DNA from: Rhodothermaceae bacterium
GTDB lineage: Bacteria; Bacteroidota; Rhodothermia; Rhodothermales; Bin80
Assembly (NCBI GenBank): GCA_009838195.1
Contig: VXSC01000047.1
Location: forward strand, 124,001 to 188,000
DNA length: 64,000 nt
Reading direction: 5' to 3'
This document shows, one piece after another, positions 7,709 to 18,293 of the stretch. The notes under the pieces are model-generated. The model saw only the letters and a list, made by a program, of their open reading frames with translations, ran no database searches and was not told the origin of the DNA. The position numbers were made by a program, and so were the translations under genes. Every line of letters starts with the position of its first letter. The first letter of the stretch is position 1.

Positions 7709-10700
7709 CAGGTATACTGATACAACAAGCTAAGCCCCATCGCTCCCGCCTCCCCACGCATACGGGCGACAAGCCATGGGTATAGTGCATATTCAATTAC
7801 CAATTCCCTGTTGGTTTCAACGGAGCTATTGGAGGCGGTCGGTTCCTCTGTGATCGGCCATTTGACAGAAGCAAACAGTTTGCGAGACACATACTTCCCG
7901 GCTGTGAGCGTCACTGCGCCTCCCGTTTCCGGGTTGATCTGCACCACATCCAATCCGAGCCCTGCTCCCGCTGCTCCCGCAATCAGACTGGATAACTGCT
8001 GAAGCGCGAGATCACTGCCACTCTGAAGTGCTCCCCCTCCACCCAGCTGAAATGCATCCGCCGCCGGTCGCCCCGTTGCCATGTAAGAGATCATATCTGC
8101 ACGGTCAAGCTGCACCGGCTCGCTCCGCAACTCCAGCGCCAGCGACTCCGGCTCCTGTAAGAGTCCAGATGCATCCAGCAGGATCGTCACCGGCGTATCC
8201 TGCCCACTCCGGCTTGGAATATCCAGTGCTGCCTGAAGATCGAAGAATGGGTTGGTGGCAGCGCCTGCAAATGTCACCCGACCTTGCCGGATATCAAAGC
8301 GCCGCCCAAACTGTCGCAAATAACTGAGTTCAGGCACAATACTTACGGTTCCATGAAGCTCCTGATCCGCGTATGGCTCTTTACTCAAGGCGACCGACCC
8401 ACTCAGTAATACAGTCATTTCGGGGTTCTGTAAACTGTGTAATCGCACGGTCCCGGGAATACCAACCGATAAATCCATTGCCAGTGCGTCTACGAGTGAA
8501 TAGGTCGTGGTATCCCACGCACTCGCCCGGATGTTAAAATACTGCTCCAGCATTTGAAGATCCGTTTCGGTAAAATTAATCATCCCGCCTTCTAGTGTCA
8601 CTGGCACATCCTGAGGCCGAATGACGGCGCTGGTCATCTCAATATGCCCCGTCAGATCCGGGCTCCGCACCGTTCTTCGCAACGCCACCGAGCCGCTGAC
8701 ATCCGCCACATAAGGAGCGGTATTCACTACCCGGAAGTCCTCCAGATTCATGGCTAAGTCCACCCCTCCCCGATTGGACACTCCCAGCGTCACATGCCCC
8801 CTTCCTTCCGCAGTACCGCGACCACTGAAGGCATACAGGTTTTCGACATATATAGTATCCTGTCGCAGCACTGCATCCAACTGAACCTCCGATGGAGAAA
8901 TCCCGAGTTGTGGCAACCGGACAAACCCCTGCGTTAGATCAAGCTCCCCACGAAGATTGGGCGAACTCAATGAGCCTGTGACCCCAATTTCTGCCGTCAA
9001 TTTTCCTCTCAGATTGCTGATTTCGTCCTGTGGCAAAAAGGGACTGACCCATGCAAGATTAAACTTGTCTGCCTGTAATGTCAGGGAGGCATCGGGAAAA
9101 GAAATTTCATCGTCCTTTTTTAACCTCAGATCAAGTGGCAGAAGGCCTGACACAGAGAGCGTACTCTCATCGACGTGAACAAATCCCGCTTCTATATCCA
9201 GTCCACTCTCCTGGTAGTCAATCCGGGCAGCTACGCTCCCAACCTGCTCAGTCTCTGACTCCACCATCAGATTCACCGAGCCTGTCAACTGCGGCGCGGT
9301 TGCAGGCCCATGAAAGAATAGGTCTGCATTTGCAATTCCTCCAAGACCTGGTAATCCCAGGATATCGGTAAACGGAGCGAGTTGAACATTATAGAGGTTC
9401 AGTCCCAATCGCTGCTCCCCGTCCGGATTCAGGATGCCATCCAGGGTAATCTCCTGGTCCTGACTTCCCAGGACGAAGTAGCGAACTCTGATCCCGTCAT
9501 CAGCCAAAATTTCTGTCGGCACTCCAAGATGCCACTCCGCTTCATCCAGGTATAGATCTAGTTGGCGAAGCGTTCCCTGCCTGGCGGCTAGATCCGCCTC
9601 CCCTTCCAGGCGTAGAGATCGGCGATCATCAACTTCCAACCGTGCCTCATATTGAATCTTGCCCTGCTGCTCTTCAAGCCGCAGCCATGTCCGCCGGGCA
9701 GAGACTGTTGGGATGGACAGCCTCTCCAAAACCACTTCCGCTCTGCTGAGCCGAGGCTTCAAATCATCCAAGGTCCCTTCTGCGTAACCCGATGCCTGAA
9801 ACAGACGCATTGTCCGCCAAGTCAGAGGATCGGTCGTGACCCCGGCCGCCCACCGCAGTGAGTCATCCCGGTAGGCCAACTCTCCCCACAAGGTATCCGT
9901 CCCGCCACCGGTAACCGGCTGCGCTCCGGTCCACGCTGAAAGTAACGCTGGATTCGTGATTGCTCCATCGAATCTCAGTGAATCAGACGATTCTCCAAAG
10001 AGAGAAATACCCCCCTGTGCACGGAGTTGGCCGGCATTGCTAGACAGATCGAACTCGCTTAACTGCAACACTCCATCGTCTAGAGTCCCTGCCACTCTGA
10101 ACCGATCCAACTGCACGTCACCAATTCTCGTGCTGTCGGCTTCGACCTGTGCACGATGGACGGTCATGGTTCGGGGGTTTGTCCCTTTCATGTCCACATC
10201 AAGGGATCCAGTGAGCTGCATATCTGCGAAACCGAGATCACTCAGAGATAGATTTCGGAGGGATCCCCGGGCTCGAAGTTCGCGGTCCAGCCCAAAACGT
10301 ACCTGCTCCATTCGCACATATCCCTGATCAAGTGTGGCAGCACCAGAGGCCACAACCGAATCACCATGTGCTTTTATGTGCAGCTGCGCATCCGTAATTT
10401 CCAGTGCATTGACAGCCGAGGAGTCCAGGGAGAGAGCAGCATACCCCCCTTCGCCCCACTGTAGACTGTCAACACGCCCCGTGAGCAGGGTGGAGAAGGA
10501 ATCCAGGCCAGCAAGGGCCCCCACATCAACCTGCTGGAATGCACCTCGTGAAAGATTTACAGTCGGCTGAGTTGCAAATGGATCTACACTTGCCCGCGCC
10601 TGAAATCCTCCCGATCCGATCGTGAAACGACTATCAATGATTGCCTCCTGATCCGACATCTCCAGGGAAATCACCCCGTCACTGATCGTTTCATGATTCA

Positions 10701-12546
10701 TTGTGGAAGGCACTACATGCAGCTGCCCGCTGGCATTTTGCAGCCCCCTGCCGGAAAGCTGCAACTGGGCATTGAGCTCTGTCTCAATACCGATCCCCAA
10801 ATCCCGTAAATCCAGGCCCTCAATCTGTCCACGCTCCAGGACCCATTCGGGGGAACTGGCACCAAAATATGCCGCGCCCCCCAGTATGACACTACCTGAT
10901 GGGAACGCAATACGCCCACGTACATCGAGATCCTGTCCCCACAGGAGCAGCTCTGCGTGAGCTTGTGTGACGGGAACCTGATTCCATGAAGACGGCTGTA
11001 CCTCTATCTGGACCGTGATGCTGTCCGGGGGCCAGTTGGTGGTTGACTCCACGGTAAGGCTGATCTGGCTGCTCATATTTTGCCGATTCATCAGGGCACC
11101 AACATCCAATGCATCAACCTCAAGCCTTCCCGTGAGCCCGGACTCCTGACGACCCGCTTCCAATGCGATCCGGGTTGAGTCCCCTCGTAGGATTCCTGCA
11201 AGCTGGAGGATTTCATCCCCTGAATACAGACGCAACTCCCCGCCAGTTACCCCCAGCGTTCCCAACTGCCCCGGCAGTAATTCCATATATCCCTTCAGGG
11301 AATCTTCCCATGCCACCCTAAAATTGCCGCTGAGGGCACTTTTATGCTGTGGATCAAGCACCTGTGTATTGAGATCCCTGAACTGACCGGTAAGCTGTCC
11401 CGATCCCGAAGAAGGGCGGACCGTTGCCGCCAATCCCAGTGAGCCTCGAGCAAGCCTCGAATCCAGTTGAACCTGCATGATCCCCTCTTCCATGTCCCCG
11501 CTCATGCTCGCCGACTCGATGGGGATGCCTGCAAGAACTCCCGTTCCCAGATTGCCTTCAATTCTGCCGTTGAGCGAATCCCAGGACACCCCATCCACAT
11601 GACCACGAAGGGATCCGGTCAATTCACCGGCCAGATCTGCAAACAGGTATCTCAGATTAAAATTCTCGAACCCCAACGTATCCAAATGCACCGATGGCGT
11701 ACCAATCTGTGTACTCCCACGTACCTTCAGCGCAGCCCCATTCTCCGATTCTCCATTCAGTGCCAAATGCAGTGAATCCTCCTCACCTTCAAGCTCTAGT
11801 TCCACTACAAGATCCTCCTCTATGTTTGGCAGGAGGATGTCCAATACATCCGCAGAAAGTGGAGCAGCAACGACATCCAGGCTCGTTTGCCGTCCTATAG
11901 AACCATGGGCACGGATGATGGAGGTTGGACCGCGCAATAGCAGCGTGTCCAACTGGAACAGCCCCTGATTCAACTGTAATCTGGAGACGGCAGACAATTG
12001 CAAGACCGCCCGCTGCCAGGAAAGATCACCACACAGAGTATCGAGCCGGATTACTGCCGGGGATAGACTACCCCGAAGCTGAATTCCGGCAATCTCGAGC
12101 ATCTGATCTGCAAAATGGAAGCTGCCTCCCTTTATGTGAAGAGACTCAATCCAGAGAAAATCAACCGGTTCAGAATTCCCCTCCTCCTCTGTGTCTGCGA
12201 TCGGTTTGGATGGACGGCTACCTAAGTGGAATACGGGAGTCGTCAGCTCCATATGACGAAAATAGAGGCGGCCAGTAAGCAGATGCCCCGGTGAAAGTTT
12301 AACCTGTGCAGTGTCCACCTGCATCCAGTGACCTCCAACGCTCCCCTCAATGCCTCGCACTTCCAGTGAGTGCATCCAGAATCCATGCATTGACTCGAAC
12401 GTGAATTCCGTCTCACTGGCATGCAATACCCAGCGCGCCAACAGGCTCAAACACCATGGGGTCTGTGCAAACCCAAGTGTTAGCACAACCCCAAGTATCA
12501 CAAGCCAGCGATTCTTAAAATGCCTGCCCGATACTGAAGTGGACAT
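7705..12546 (-). CDS. tamB: TamB/DUF490-type translocation and lipid-bridge protein
   Basis: This very large protein (1613 residues from the ATG at 12544-12546) has an N-terminal membrane anchor (RWLVILGVVLTLGFA) and then more than a thousand residues of beta-rich, Asp- and Gly-rich AsmA-like repeats. It ends with a conserved TamB C-terminal domain (GLGLDVVQINPE, GKYVSRKLFASVKWP, final aromatic residue). TamB-type proteins span the periplasm as a hydrophobic groove, working with an Omp85 protein and implicated in outer-membrane protein insertion and phospholipid transport. The frame could begin 27 codons earlier, but the chosen start keeps the anchor near the N-terminus. It overlaps the Omp85 gene by 32 bases and mlaE by 4. 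Confidence 0.92.
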   Translation of the reverse strand: MSTSVSGRHFKNRWLVILGVVLTLGFAQTPWCLSLLARWVLHASETEFTFESMHGFWMHSLEVRGIEGSVGGHWMQVDTAQVKLSPGHLLTGRLYFRHMELTTPVFHLGSRPSKPIADTEEEGNSEPVDFLWIESLHIKGGSFHFADQMLEIAGIQLRGSLSPAVIRLDTLCGDLSWQRAVLQLSAVSRLQLNQGLFQLDTLLLRGPTSIIRAHGSIGRQTSLDVVAAPLSADVLDILLPNIEEDLVVELELEGEEDSLHLALNGESENGAALKVRGSTQIGTPSVHLDTLGFENFNLRYLFADLAGELTGSLRGHVDGVSWDSLNGRIEGNLGTGVLAGIPIESASMSGDMEEGIMQVQLDSRLARGSLGLAATVRPSSGSGQLTGQFRDLNTQVLDPQHKSALSGNFRVAWEDSLKGYMELLPGQLGTLGVTGGELRLYSGDEILQLAGILRGDSTRIALEAGRQESGLTGRLEVDALDVGALMNRQNMSSQISLTVESTTNWPPDSITVQIEVQPSSWNQVPVTQAHAELLLWGQDLDVRGRIAFPSGSVILGGAAYFGASSPEWVLERGQIEGLDLRDLGIGIETELNAQLQLSGRGLQNASGQLHVVPSTMNHETISDGVISLEMSDQEAIIDSRFTIGSGGFQARASVDPFATQPTVNLSRGAFQQVDVGALAGLDSFSTLLTGRVDSLQWGEGGYAALSLDSSAVNALEITDAQLHIKAHGDSVVASGAATLDQGYVRMEQVRFGLDRELRARGSLRNLSLSDLGFADMQLTGSLDVDMKGTNPRTMTVHRAQVEADSTRIGDVQLDRFRVAGTLDDGVLQLSEFDLSSNAGQLRAQGGISLFGESSDSLRFDGAITNPALLSAWTGAQPVTGGGTDTLWGELAYRDDSLRWAAGVTTDPLTWRTMRLFQASGYAEGTLDDLKPRLSRAEVVLERLSIPTVSARRTWLRLEEQQGKIQYEARLEVDDRRSLRLEGEADLAARQGTLRQLDLYLDEAEWHLGVPTEILADDGIRVRYFVLGSQDQEITLDGILNPDGEQRLGLNLYNVQLAPFTDILGLPGLGGIANADLFFHGPATAPQLTGSVNLMVESETEQVGSVAARIDYQESGLDIEAGFVHVDESTLSVSGLLPLDLRLKKDDEISFPDASLTLQADKFNLAWVSPFLPQDEISNLRGKLTAEIGVTGSLSSPNLRGELDLTQGFVRLPQLGISPSEVQLDAVLRQDTIYVENLYAFSGRGTAEGRGHVTLGVSNRGGVDLAMNLEDFRVVNTAPYVADVSGSVALRRTVRSPDLTGHIEMTSAVIRPQDVPVTLEGGMINFTETDLQMLEQYFNIRASAWDTTTYSLVDALAMDLSVGIPGTVRLHSLQNPEMTVLLSGSVALSKEPYADQELHGTVSIVPELSYLRQFGRRFDIRQGRVTFAGAATNPFFDLQAALDIPSRSGQDTPVTILLDASGLLQEPESLALELRSEPVQLDRADMISYMATGRPAADAFQLGGGGALQSGSDLALQQLSSLIAGAAGAGLGLDVVQINPETGGAVTLTAGKYVSRKLFASVKWPITEEPTASNSSVETNRELVIEYALYPWLVARMRGEAGAMGLSLLYQYTW

Positions 12547-14713
12547 TAAAACGGTACCATGTATTCCTGCTGTTATCCTGGGACCCACTGGCGGCTGCCA
12601 GCGCATCTTCAGAGGACTGCAGATCAAGCGGATCAGGGTTTAGTTTGACTGCAACATCCAGACGAACAAACCCGATCGGCGTATCATATCGTAACCCTAA
12701 ACCCGCCCCCACTTTGAACTGGCGGAGTGTAATCCGCCCGGTATCCCTGAATCCGCACTGAACCGGGACGTTGCGTGTTTGGTTGGGATCTTCAAAAAAC
12801 GGCCCCACACAATTCTCTGCATGCTCGGAAGAAACCGCCCCTGCATCTGCAAACGCTGCTCCATACCACGGCCCGCTCAACCGAAATCGAATCTCCGCAC
12901 TGGCGACCAAACGAGCCAACCCTCCAATCGGCTCATATACACCACCCTCTAGGGAGGCCTCTCCACTACGGTCTTGTGTGCGGATTGCCTTGGGACCTGC
13001 CAGTCCTGTGCTCCATCCTCGCACATCATCCGCCCCGCCAATATAAAATCTCAGAGGATCAAAGCGATCTTCGGTGGGCTGCAAAAACTGTGTGTCAATG
13101 ACCTGAGGCCCTTCGGAACCGTACAGTGTCCTGGACCTAGTCCCACCCGCCCAGACCCGCCCTGCCTTGAGTCGCCCGCTAAAATTGACATCTCTGGAGA
13201 GGGGCCAATAAGCGGCTACCTGTAATTGCATCTTCAGATAATTGACCCCAAATGGGCGGGCACCAAGCCATGATTCAATTCTTCCACCCTGCTCAATAAG
13301 GGGCTGAAAGATCACTCCACGAGTGGGACGCAGTAAGTTATCCGTCCAACCCAGCGTCCCACCGAGCCGCAGAACACTCTTGTCATATGCATCTGTTGAG
13401 GTATTGTCCGTGAAGTTTTTTGTACGGCTAAGGCTGTAGCGCAAACTCAGTACCCGGGTCTGCTCCAAGCCATAAATGAATGTCGTCGATGCTCCGACCT
13501 CGCGCCGATTAAAGCCAAAAACCTCCGATGATGCTTCGGCAAGCGGGTCCCGCTCATACTGAATGAACGGTTCCAAAATTCCCCGTAACTGACTGAATCC
13601 AAGGTGGGGCTGCGTCAACACAACCGCCCCGCGTGCGGATCGTCCTGCTAACGCACCAATCCCCGCACTGGCCAGTAGACCGGTCTGAATTTGAGCTGTA
13701 AGTGTCAACGTTCTTGCACCATCTAAAAAGTTGCGGTGCGTCCAGCGTCCTTCCCCGGTGACTCCCTGACGCTGGTGATATCCCGTTTCTGCAGATAAAT
13801 GGCGGGGCCGTGCGCGCTCCAAGTTGATCCGCACCTCTACGGTGCTGTCCTGTACCTGGGGTGGGGTTTCCACCTGTACCACACTGAAAAGCCCTAGCGC
13901 AAAAAGTGCCCGCTGCCCCTCAATCAAATCCCGCTGAGAGAATACATCTCCCGGCTCAAAGGGCAGTGATCTCAAAATGACGCGTCGATCAACAGCAGGG
14001 GCTCCTTCAACCTCAATTTCGTCAATAAAGCCACGGGACCCGATATCCACCTGGAAACTGATATCTGCAGCATTGACTCTGGAATAAATATGGACGGACG
14101 AGGTCAGTGTAGCAAACGCATACCCTCCGTCCCTGAACCAGCTGAGCACTTTGTCCTCTATCTGTACCAGTTCAAAATGGGTAAACACATCCCCGACCTC
14201 AAAACTGGTACGATCCCGAAAATCAATCCACGCTTCGCGCAGTTCCGCATCCAGACTCGATGCCAAAAATCTCGACCCTGCATAAAACCCTACATCCTGA
14301 ATGATCACGGGAGGTCCCTGCGTAATCTCAAAGCGGATTACGGCAGTGTTGGACGCTCGATCCAAGGTGGATTTAGCATAGCCTACATATGTATGAGGGT
14401 AGCCGGCCTCCTGGAATGCCTGACGAAGCCGAACCACATCTCTCTGCAACTCAATCGGGTTCAGAGTATAGTCCTCCTGCTTCGTTCTGCCCAGTAATCT
14501 CTGCAGCCGATACCGGCGGGGGATCGCACGAATCGCAGTCAATTGACGAAGTTCTGAAACGCTGAACCTTGGCGGATAGCGATCTGCATCCGTATAGCTG
14601 AACTCTATGCGCCGCACGGATGTGCTATCATTCACGCCCAAGAGGTCTGACTGTGCCAGGACCGTTGGCGCGGACATGATCCCAAGCAGGGCGAGTCCAA
14701 GCAGCCCCTTCAT
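12515..14713 (-). CDS. Omp85 family outer-membrane protein, TamA/BamA-like
   Basis: This 732-residue protein has a signal peptide (MKGLLGLALLGIMSAPTVLA) and POTRA-like modules over about residues 30-310, including IDEIEVEGAPAVDRRVILRS and FEPGDVFSQRDLIEGQRALF. A C-terminal beta-barrel of about 400 residues follows. The barrel has the L6 signature FYIGGADDVRGW and ends in Phe, as expected for a BAM substrate. Because its partner gene is tamB, it is most likely the TamA-equivalent and not the essential BamA. The number of POTRA domains (three or four) cannot be settled by eye. It starts 5 bases after the clpX stop and overlaps tamB. Confidence 0.9.
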   Translation of the reverse strand: MKGLLGLALLGIMSAPTVLAQSDLLGVNDSTSVRRIEFSYTDADRYPPRFSVSELRQLTAIRAIPRRYRLQRLLGRTKQEDYTLNPIELQRDVVRLRQAFQEAGYPHTYVGYAKSTLDRASNTAVIRFEITQGPPVIIQDVGFYAGSRFLASSLDAELREAWIDFRDRTSFEVGDVFTHFELVQIEDKVLSWFRDGGYAFATLTSSVHIYSRVNAADISFQVDIGSRGFIDEIEVEGAPAVDRRVILRSLPFEPGDVFSQRDLIEGQRALFALGLFSVVQVETPPQVQDSTVEVRINLERARPRHLSAETGYHQRQGVTGEGRWTHRNFLDGARTLTLTAQIQTGLLASAGIGALAGRSARGAVVLTQPHLGFSQLRGILEPFIQYERDPLAEASSEVFGFNRREVGASTTFIYGLEQTRVLSLRYSLSRTKNFTDNTSTDAYDKSVLRLGGTLGWTDNLLRPTRGVIFQPLIEQGGRIESWLGARPFGVNYLKMQLQVAAYWPLSRDVNFSGRLKAGRVWAGGTRSRTLYGSEGPQVIDTQFLQPTEDRFDPLRFYIGGADDVRGWSTGLAGPKAIRTQDRSGEASLEGGVYEPIGGLARLVASAEIRFRLSGPWYGAAFADAGAVSSEHAENCVGPFFEDPNQTRNVPVQCGFRDTGRITLRQFKVGAGLGLRYDTPIGFVRLDVAVKLNPDPLDLQSSEDALAAASGSQDNSRNTWYRFNVHFSIGQAF

Positions 14714-14718
14714 GCAAC

Positions 14719-15993
14719 TCAGGCTGAAGCCTTGCGCTTTTCGTAAATCGGCGGTTTCCCCAATGAGATGGTCTCCTCCGTGATTGAACAGACCCCAACA
14801 TCCTTTACACTATGGATCTCGAACATAATATCCAACATAGACTGTTCGAGTACGCTGCGCAGTCCCCTTGCACCGGTTCCCATTGCGCGTGCACGCTCCA
14901 CAATACTGCGTAATGCAGACTCGTCAAAAACCAAATCTACCCCATCAAATGCAAACAGCTTCTGGTACTGCTGGATCACAGCGTTTTGGGGTTCGGTGAG
15001 GATCCGCATCATTTCGTCGTCCGAGAGTGGTTTCAGGGCAGCAGTTAGCGGCAAGCGCCCAATGAGCTCAGGGATCAATCCATAATGAACCAGATCTTCC
15101 GGCTCCACGAACTGCAATACCGTGGTATCCGAGTCGTCATGAAGTCGCTTAGGATTGGATGCAAACCCAATCTGATTTACATTGAGTCGGCGGGCAACGA
15201 TTTCTGACAGCCCCTCGAATGCACCGCCGCAGATAAAGAGGATCCCACTCGTGTTGATATTCACCAGACTTTGTTCTGGATGCTTGCGCCCTCCTTTGGG
15301 AGGTACACCTGCGACGGTTCCCTCCAGTACCTTCAGTAACGCCTGTTGCACGCCTTCCCCCGATACATCTCGTGTGATGGAGGCGTTATGACTTTTGCGG
15401 GCGATTTTGTCAATCTCGTCAATAAATATGATCCCCCGCTCTGCATCCTCGACCTCAAATTCTGCCGCACATAACAGATTCGATAAAATCGTTTCCACAT
15501 CTTCGCCAACATAGCCAGCTTCTGTCAGGGTTGTGGCATCACTGATCGAAAATGGCACGTCCAGGATCCGAGCAAGGGTACGTGCAAGCAGCGTCTTGCC
15601 GGTACCACTTGCTCCCAGAAGAAGGATGTTTGATTTTTCGATCTCGACATCTTTGAAATCAGTCACAAACTGCTCCGAGTCCACCCGTTTGTAGTGATTA
15701 TACACGGCAACTGCCAGAGATTTTTTGGCATATTCCTGCCCAATCACGTACTTGTCCAGCTCCGCCTTGATCTGTTTCGGCAGTGGCAGGCTCCGGGGGC
15801 CCTTTTTCTTACGAGGGGAGGAGCGTTTCACTCTTGGCGTCGGCTTTTCTGTATCATTCAGAATGATCTGGGCATCTGCCACACATTGATCGCAAATAAA
15901 TACATCCTGACCTGCGACAAGGGAATTCACTTCATCGCTCGTACGGTTGCAGAATGAGCATGTGAGTCGCTCGTTATTTCCTTTATCACTCAT
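14719..15993 (-). CDS. clpX: ATP-dependent Clp protease ATP-binding subunit ClpX
   Basis: ClpX unfolds tagged substrates and feeds them to ClpP. The 424-residue protein has the N-terminal C4 zinc domain (Cys12, Cys15, Cys34, Cys37), Walker A GASGTGKT at 127-134, the pore-loop region [12 protein letters not shown], Walker [12 protein letters not shown] and sensor 2 [10 protein letters not shown]. Length and domain order are normal. No clpP is adjacent. It overlaps the upstream sulfatase gene by 8 bases, an unusual neighbour for clpX, and is followed 5 bases later by the Omp85 gene, so it sits inside the envelope-biogenesis transcription unit. Confidence 0.97.
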   Translation of the reverse strand: MSDKGNNERLTCSFCNRTSDEVNSLVAGQDVFICDQCVADAQIILNDTEKPTPRVKRSSPRKKKGPRSLPLPKQIKAELDKYVIGQEYAKKSLAVAVYNHYKRVDSEQFVTDFKDVEIEKSNILLLGASGTGKTLLARTLARILDVPFSISDATTLTEAGYVGEDVETILSNLLCAAEFEVEDAERGIIFIDEIDKIARKSHNASITRDVSGEGVQQALLKVLEGTVAGVPPKGGRKHPEQSLVNINTSGILFICGGAFEGLSEIVARRLNVNQIGFASNPKRLHDDSDTTVLQFVEPEDLVHYGLIPELIGRLPLTAALKPLSDDEMMRILTEPQNAVIQQYQKLFAFDGVDLVFDESALRSIVERARAMGTGARGLRSVLEQSMLDIMFEIHSVKDVGVCSITEETISLGKPPIYEKRKASA

Positions 15994-17425
15994 CAGTCTG
16001 TTCTCCGTTTAGGTTGTCTGGATTGGGGGTTGGCAGGCGTGCATTCACCTGATCCAACCATGTATCCAGCGATATAGAGAGTTCATTACGTATCTCTGGT
16101 TGATTAGACGCATGATTTTCCGATTCGGACACATCTGCAGCCAGATCATACAGTTCTTCCCTGTCATCTTCGTAGAATCGGATGAGCTTCCAGTTTCCAC
16201 GTCGTACCGCGCTTGAGGGACTTCCCCCCTGGTTACCATAGTGTGGATAATGCCAATAGAGATCCCGCTCCGGTGCGCGCCTTTCAATCAGGAGTGGTAA
16301 CAGGCTGACTCCATCGGTAAAGTCCGGCTCTGGCAACCTTGCGATCTGCAATAATGTCGGCATAAAGTCTGGACTGGTTACCGGCGTATCTTCCACCCGT
16401 CCCCCTTTCAGGAGTGCAGGCCAGCGCATGAGCAGTGGCTCCCGGATCCCTCCCTCATACATCCATCCTTTTCCGGCCCTCAGTGGCAGGTTGCTGGTTG
16501 GATGTCCTTCCGAGGTGGAGAGTCCTCCATTATCTGAAGTGAAAATTACCACGGTATTGCGCGCAAGATCCAATTCATCTAGTGCAGCAAGTACCATGCC
16601 GACAGCTTGATCCATCGCCTCGACCATTGCGGCGTACACCGCATGGTTTTGTGTCAGGCGTACTTGACGATCCCCCTCGGTGCCCCACATGGACGGCAGT
16701 GCGGGTTTCGCCTCGTATTTCTCCTGCAGATCTGGCCGTGCCATGAGCGGGGTATGAACCGAATAGAACGATAGAAACGCCATGAACGGCTGATCCTGGT
16801 TTTCCCCAATGAACCGGACCGTCTCTGCCGCCAGTCTGGCAGGCAGATGCTCTCCCTCGGGGCCATCCTCCAGTCGCGGATTATCATAGGGTACAAAATA
16901 ATTTCCTCGCCCGTAGGGTCCGCCCGCCTCCCAGCCGCCACGGTTGACTTCAAATCCATGATCTTCAGGGTAAGAGCCTTCCCCGCCCAGATGCCATTTT
17001 CCTGCCCAGAATGTCCTGTATCCTGCAGCCGAGAGTGCTTCTGCAACCGTAACCTCATTATGCGGAAGCTGTGGTTCATACCTGGCGGGCAGCAATGGCT
17101 TATTGCGTGTCCAGTGTCTGGAGACTCCATCGGGTTGCGGAGCTCCAAAATAATCTGTCGTTGCCATCCGTGAGGGATACAGCCCGGTCATTATACTCGC
17201 ACGGGTGGGACTGCAGACCGGAGCCGCCGCGTATCCTTGGGTAAATCGCACCCCCTCATCTGCCAGACGATCAATATTCGGGGTCTCATAAAACGTATCT
17301 GGATTGTAGGCACCGACATCCATGTATCCTAGATCGTCTGCCAGAATGAAAACGAAATTTACCGGCTCAGTTACGCGACAGCCGACGAAGATCGCAAGGA
17401 ATGCAAGGGCTCCAAAGAATCTCAT
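15986..17425 (-). CDS. lipoprotein sulfatase (type I, formylglycine-dependent)
   Basis: This 479-residue sulfatase has a lipoprotein signal with Cys16 in FLAIFVGC. Metal ligands are visible in FILADDLGY, and the formylglycine site is CSPTR with Cys71, converted after translation by a formylglycine-generating enzyme. Later motifs include GKWHLGG and the FTSDNGG stretch with metal-binding Asp-Asn. Such enzymes remove sulfate esters from polysaccharides or aryl sulfates; the substrate cannot be told. As a lipoprotein it would act in the periplasm or at the outer membrane. It overlaps clpX (8 bases) and the EcsC gene (4 bases), and no other polysaccharide-utilisation genes are adjacent. Confidence 0.93.
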   Translation of the reverse strand: MRFFGALAFLAIFVGCRVTEPVNFVFILADDLGYMDVGAYNPDTFYETPNIDRLADEGVRFTQGYAAAPVCSPTRASIMTGLYPSRMATTDYFGAPQPDGVSRHWTRNKPLLPARYEPQLPHNEVTVAEALSAAGYRTFWAGKWHLGGEGSYPEDHGFEVNRGGWEAGGPYGRGNYFVPYDNPRLEDGPEGEHLPARLAAETVRFIGENQDQPFMAFLSFYSVHTPLMARPDLQEKYEAKPALPSMWGTEGDRQVRLTQNHAVYAAMVEAMDQAVGMVLAALDELDLARNTVVIFTSDNGGLSTSEGHPTSNLPLRAGKGWMYEGGIREPLLMRWPALLKGGRVEDTPVTSPDFMPTLLQIARLPEPDFTDGVSLLPLLIERRAPERDLYWHYPHYGNQGGSPSSAVRRGNWKLIRFYEDDREELYDLAADVSESENHASNQPEIRNELSISLDTWLDQVNARLPTPNPDNLNGEQTDE

Positions 17426-18243
17426 AGTCCCAATAAAGAGTTCAGCAAATCGCGGTTATACTTGTCTTGTAAACGACGCTCCCGATACAGATACCTGGCC
17501 ATCTCACACACGCGCGTGGTATAATACGCATTGAATCCGCCCCCGGCAACGATCGCAGCCAATGGGATCACCTGCGCCAGTTTTAGTTTGATTAGACGCA
17601 TCCCAAGCACCCGCGCTGTGCCGCGCAACGTAACCCCGACTGCAGTCTGCTCAATGGCAGTACGCGTATGCCGCTCAGCAAGTGCCTGTGCATGTCTACC
17701 TTCTTTTTCTTCCGCCTGCGTAGCCATAGTCAATACATTCAACGCGTACTCGCGTTCTTCCGGCAAACTGATATCGTATCCGCAGCATAATGCAATCTGC
17801 CCCGTGGCGCGGAGATTGAGCGCAACCAGAGCTACAATATCCGCCGCCAGCCCAGCTACTCCTGCAAGACCTGCAGCTGCGCCATGGGCCGCCGTTAAGC
17901 TCTGGTAGCGCAGATCCAGACCACTGAGTACGTCATCTACTGCTTTCAGATCCAGACCCCCAATATCCGAAAATTCGCGGATATTGTAGCCCTTTGCCTG
18001 AAATGCTGCCAGTGTAGCCGATTGTGAGGTAGTATCCTGAGCAATCTCATTGGTGCACGTGACAAGACCAGCCACCACATGTTCTAGCGTCCATTCGACA
18101 CCTGGAATCCGGAGGGCCTGTTTTGACAGTGCTTTCAGCGGTCGATTGACCCATTGCACTTTCCGGCGCAGCCACGACGGCTCTTCATGCCGCCAGGCAT
18201 GAATTTCCCGCAGTACACGTTCTTCGTACGGACTGGGTTTCAT
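17422..18243 (-). CDS. EcsC family protein
   Basis: The 273 residues match the EcsC family: an N-terminal YEERVLREIHAWRHEEPSW, a Gly/Ala-rich central segment (GAAAGLAGVAGLAADIVALV, probably membrane-associated) and a C-terminal region with LAQVIPLAAIVAGGGFNAYY. EcsC is named after the third gene of the Bacillus ecs ABC locus, and its biochemical role is not established. The gene heads the run into the sulfatase with an ATGA overlap. A 50-base gap separates it from the outer-membrane barrel gene upstream. Confidence 0.85.
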   Translation of the reverse strand: MKPSPYEERVLREIHAWRHEEPSWLRRKVQWVNRPLKALSKQALRIPGVEWTLEHVVAGLVTCTNEIAQDTTSQSATLAAFQAKGYNIREFSDIGGLDLKAVDDVLSGLDLRYQSLTAAHGAAAGLAGVAGLAADIVALVALNLRATGQIALCCGYDISLPEEREYALNVLTMATQAEEKEGRHAQALAERHTRTAIEQTAVGVTLRGTARVLGMRLIKLKLAQVIPLAAIVAGGGFNAYYTTRVCEMARYLYRERRLQDKYNRDLLNSLLGL

Positions 18244-18293
18244 CGTAGCTTGACCCGATTACAATGCTTATACGGGATTACTACCGATTGTTG

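Noticed and set aside
15986-17425. Sulfatase as part of a polysaccharide utilisation locus
   Set aside because: No SusC/SusD, glycoside hydrolase or regulator genes are next to it; its neighbours are clpX and ecsC.
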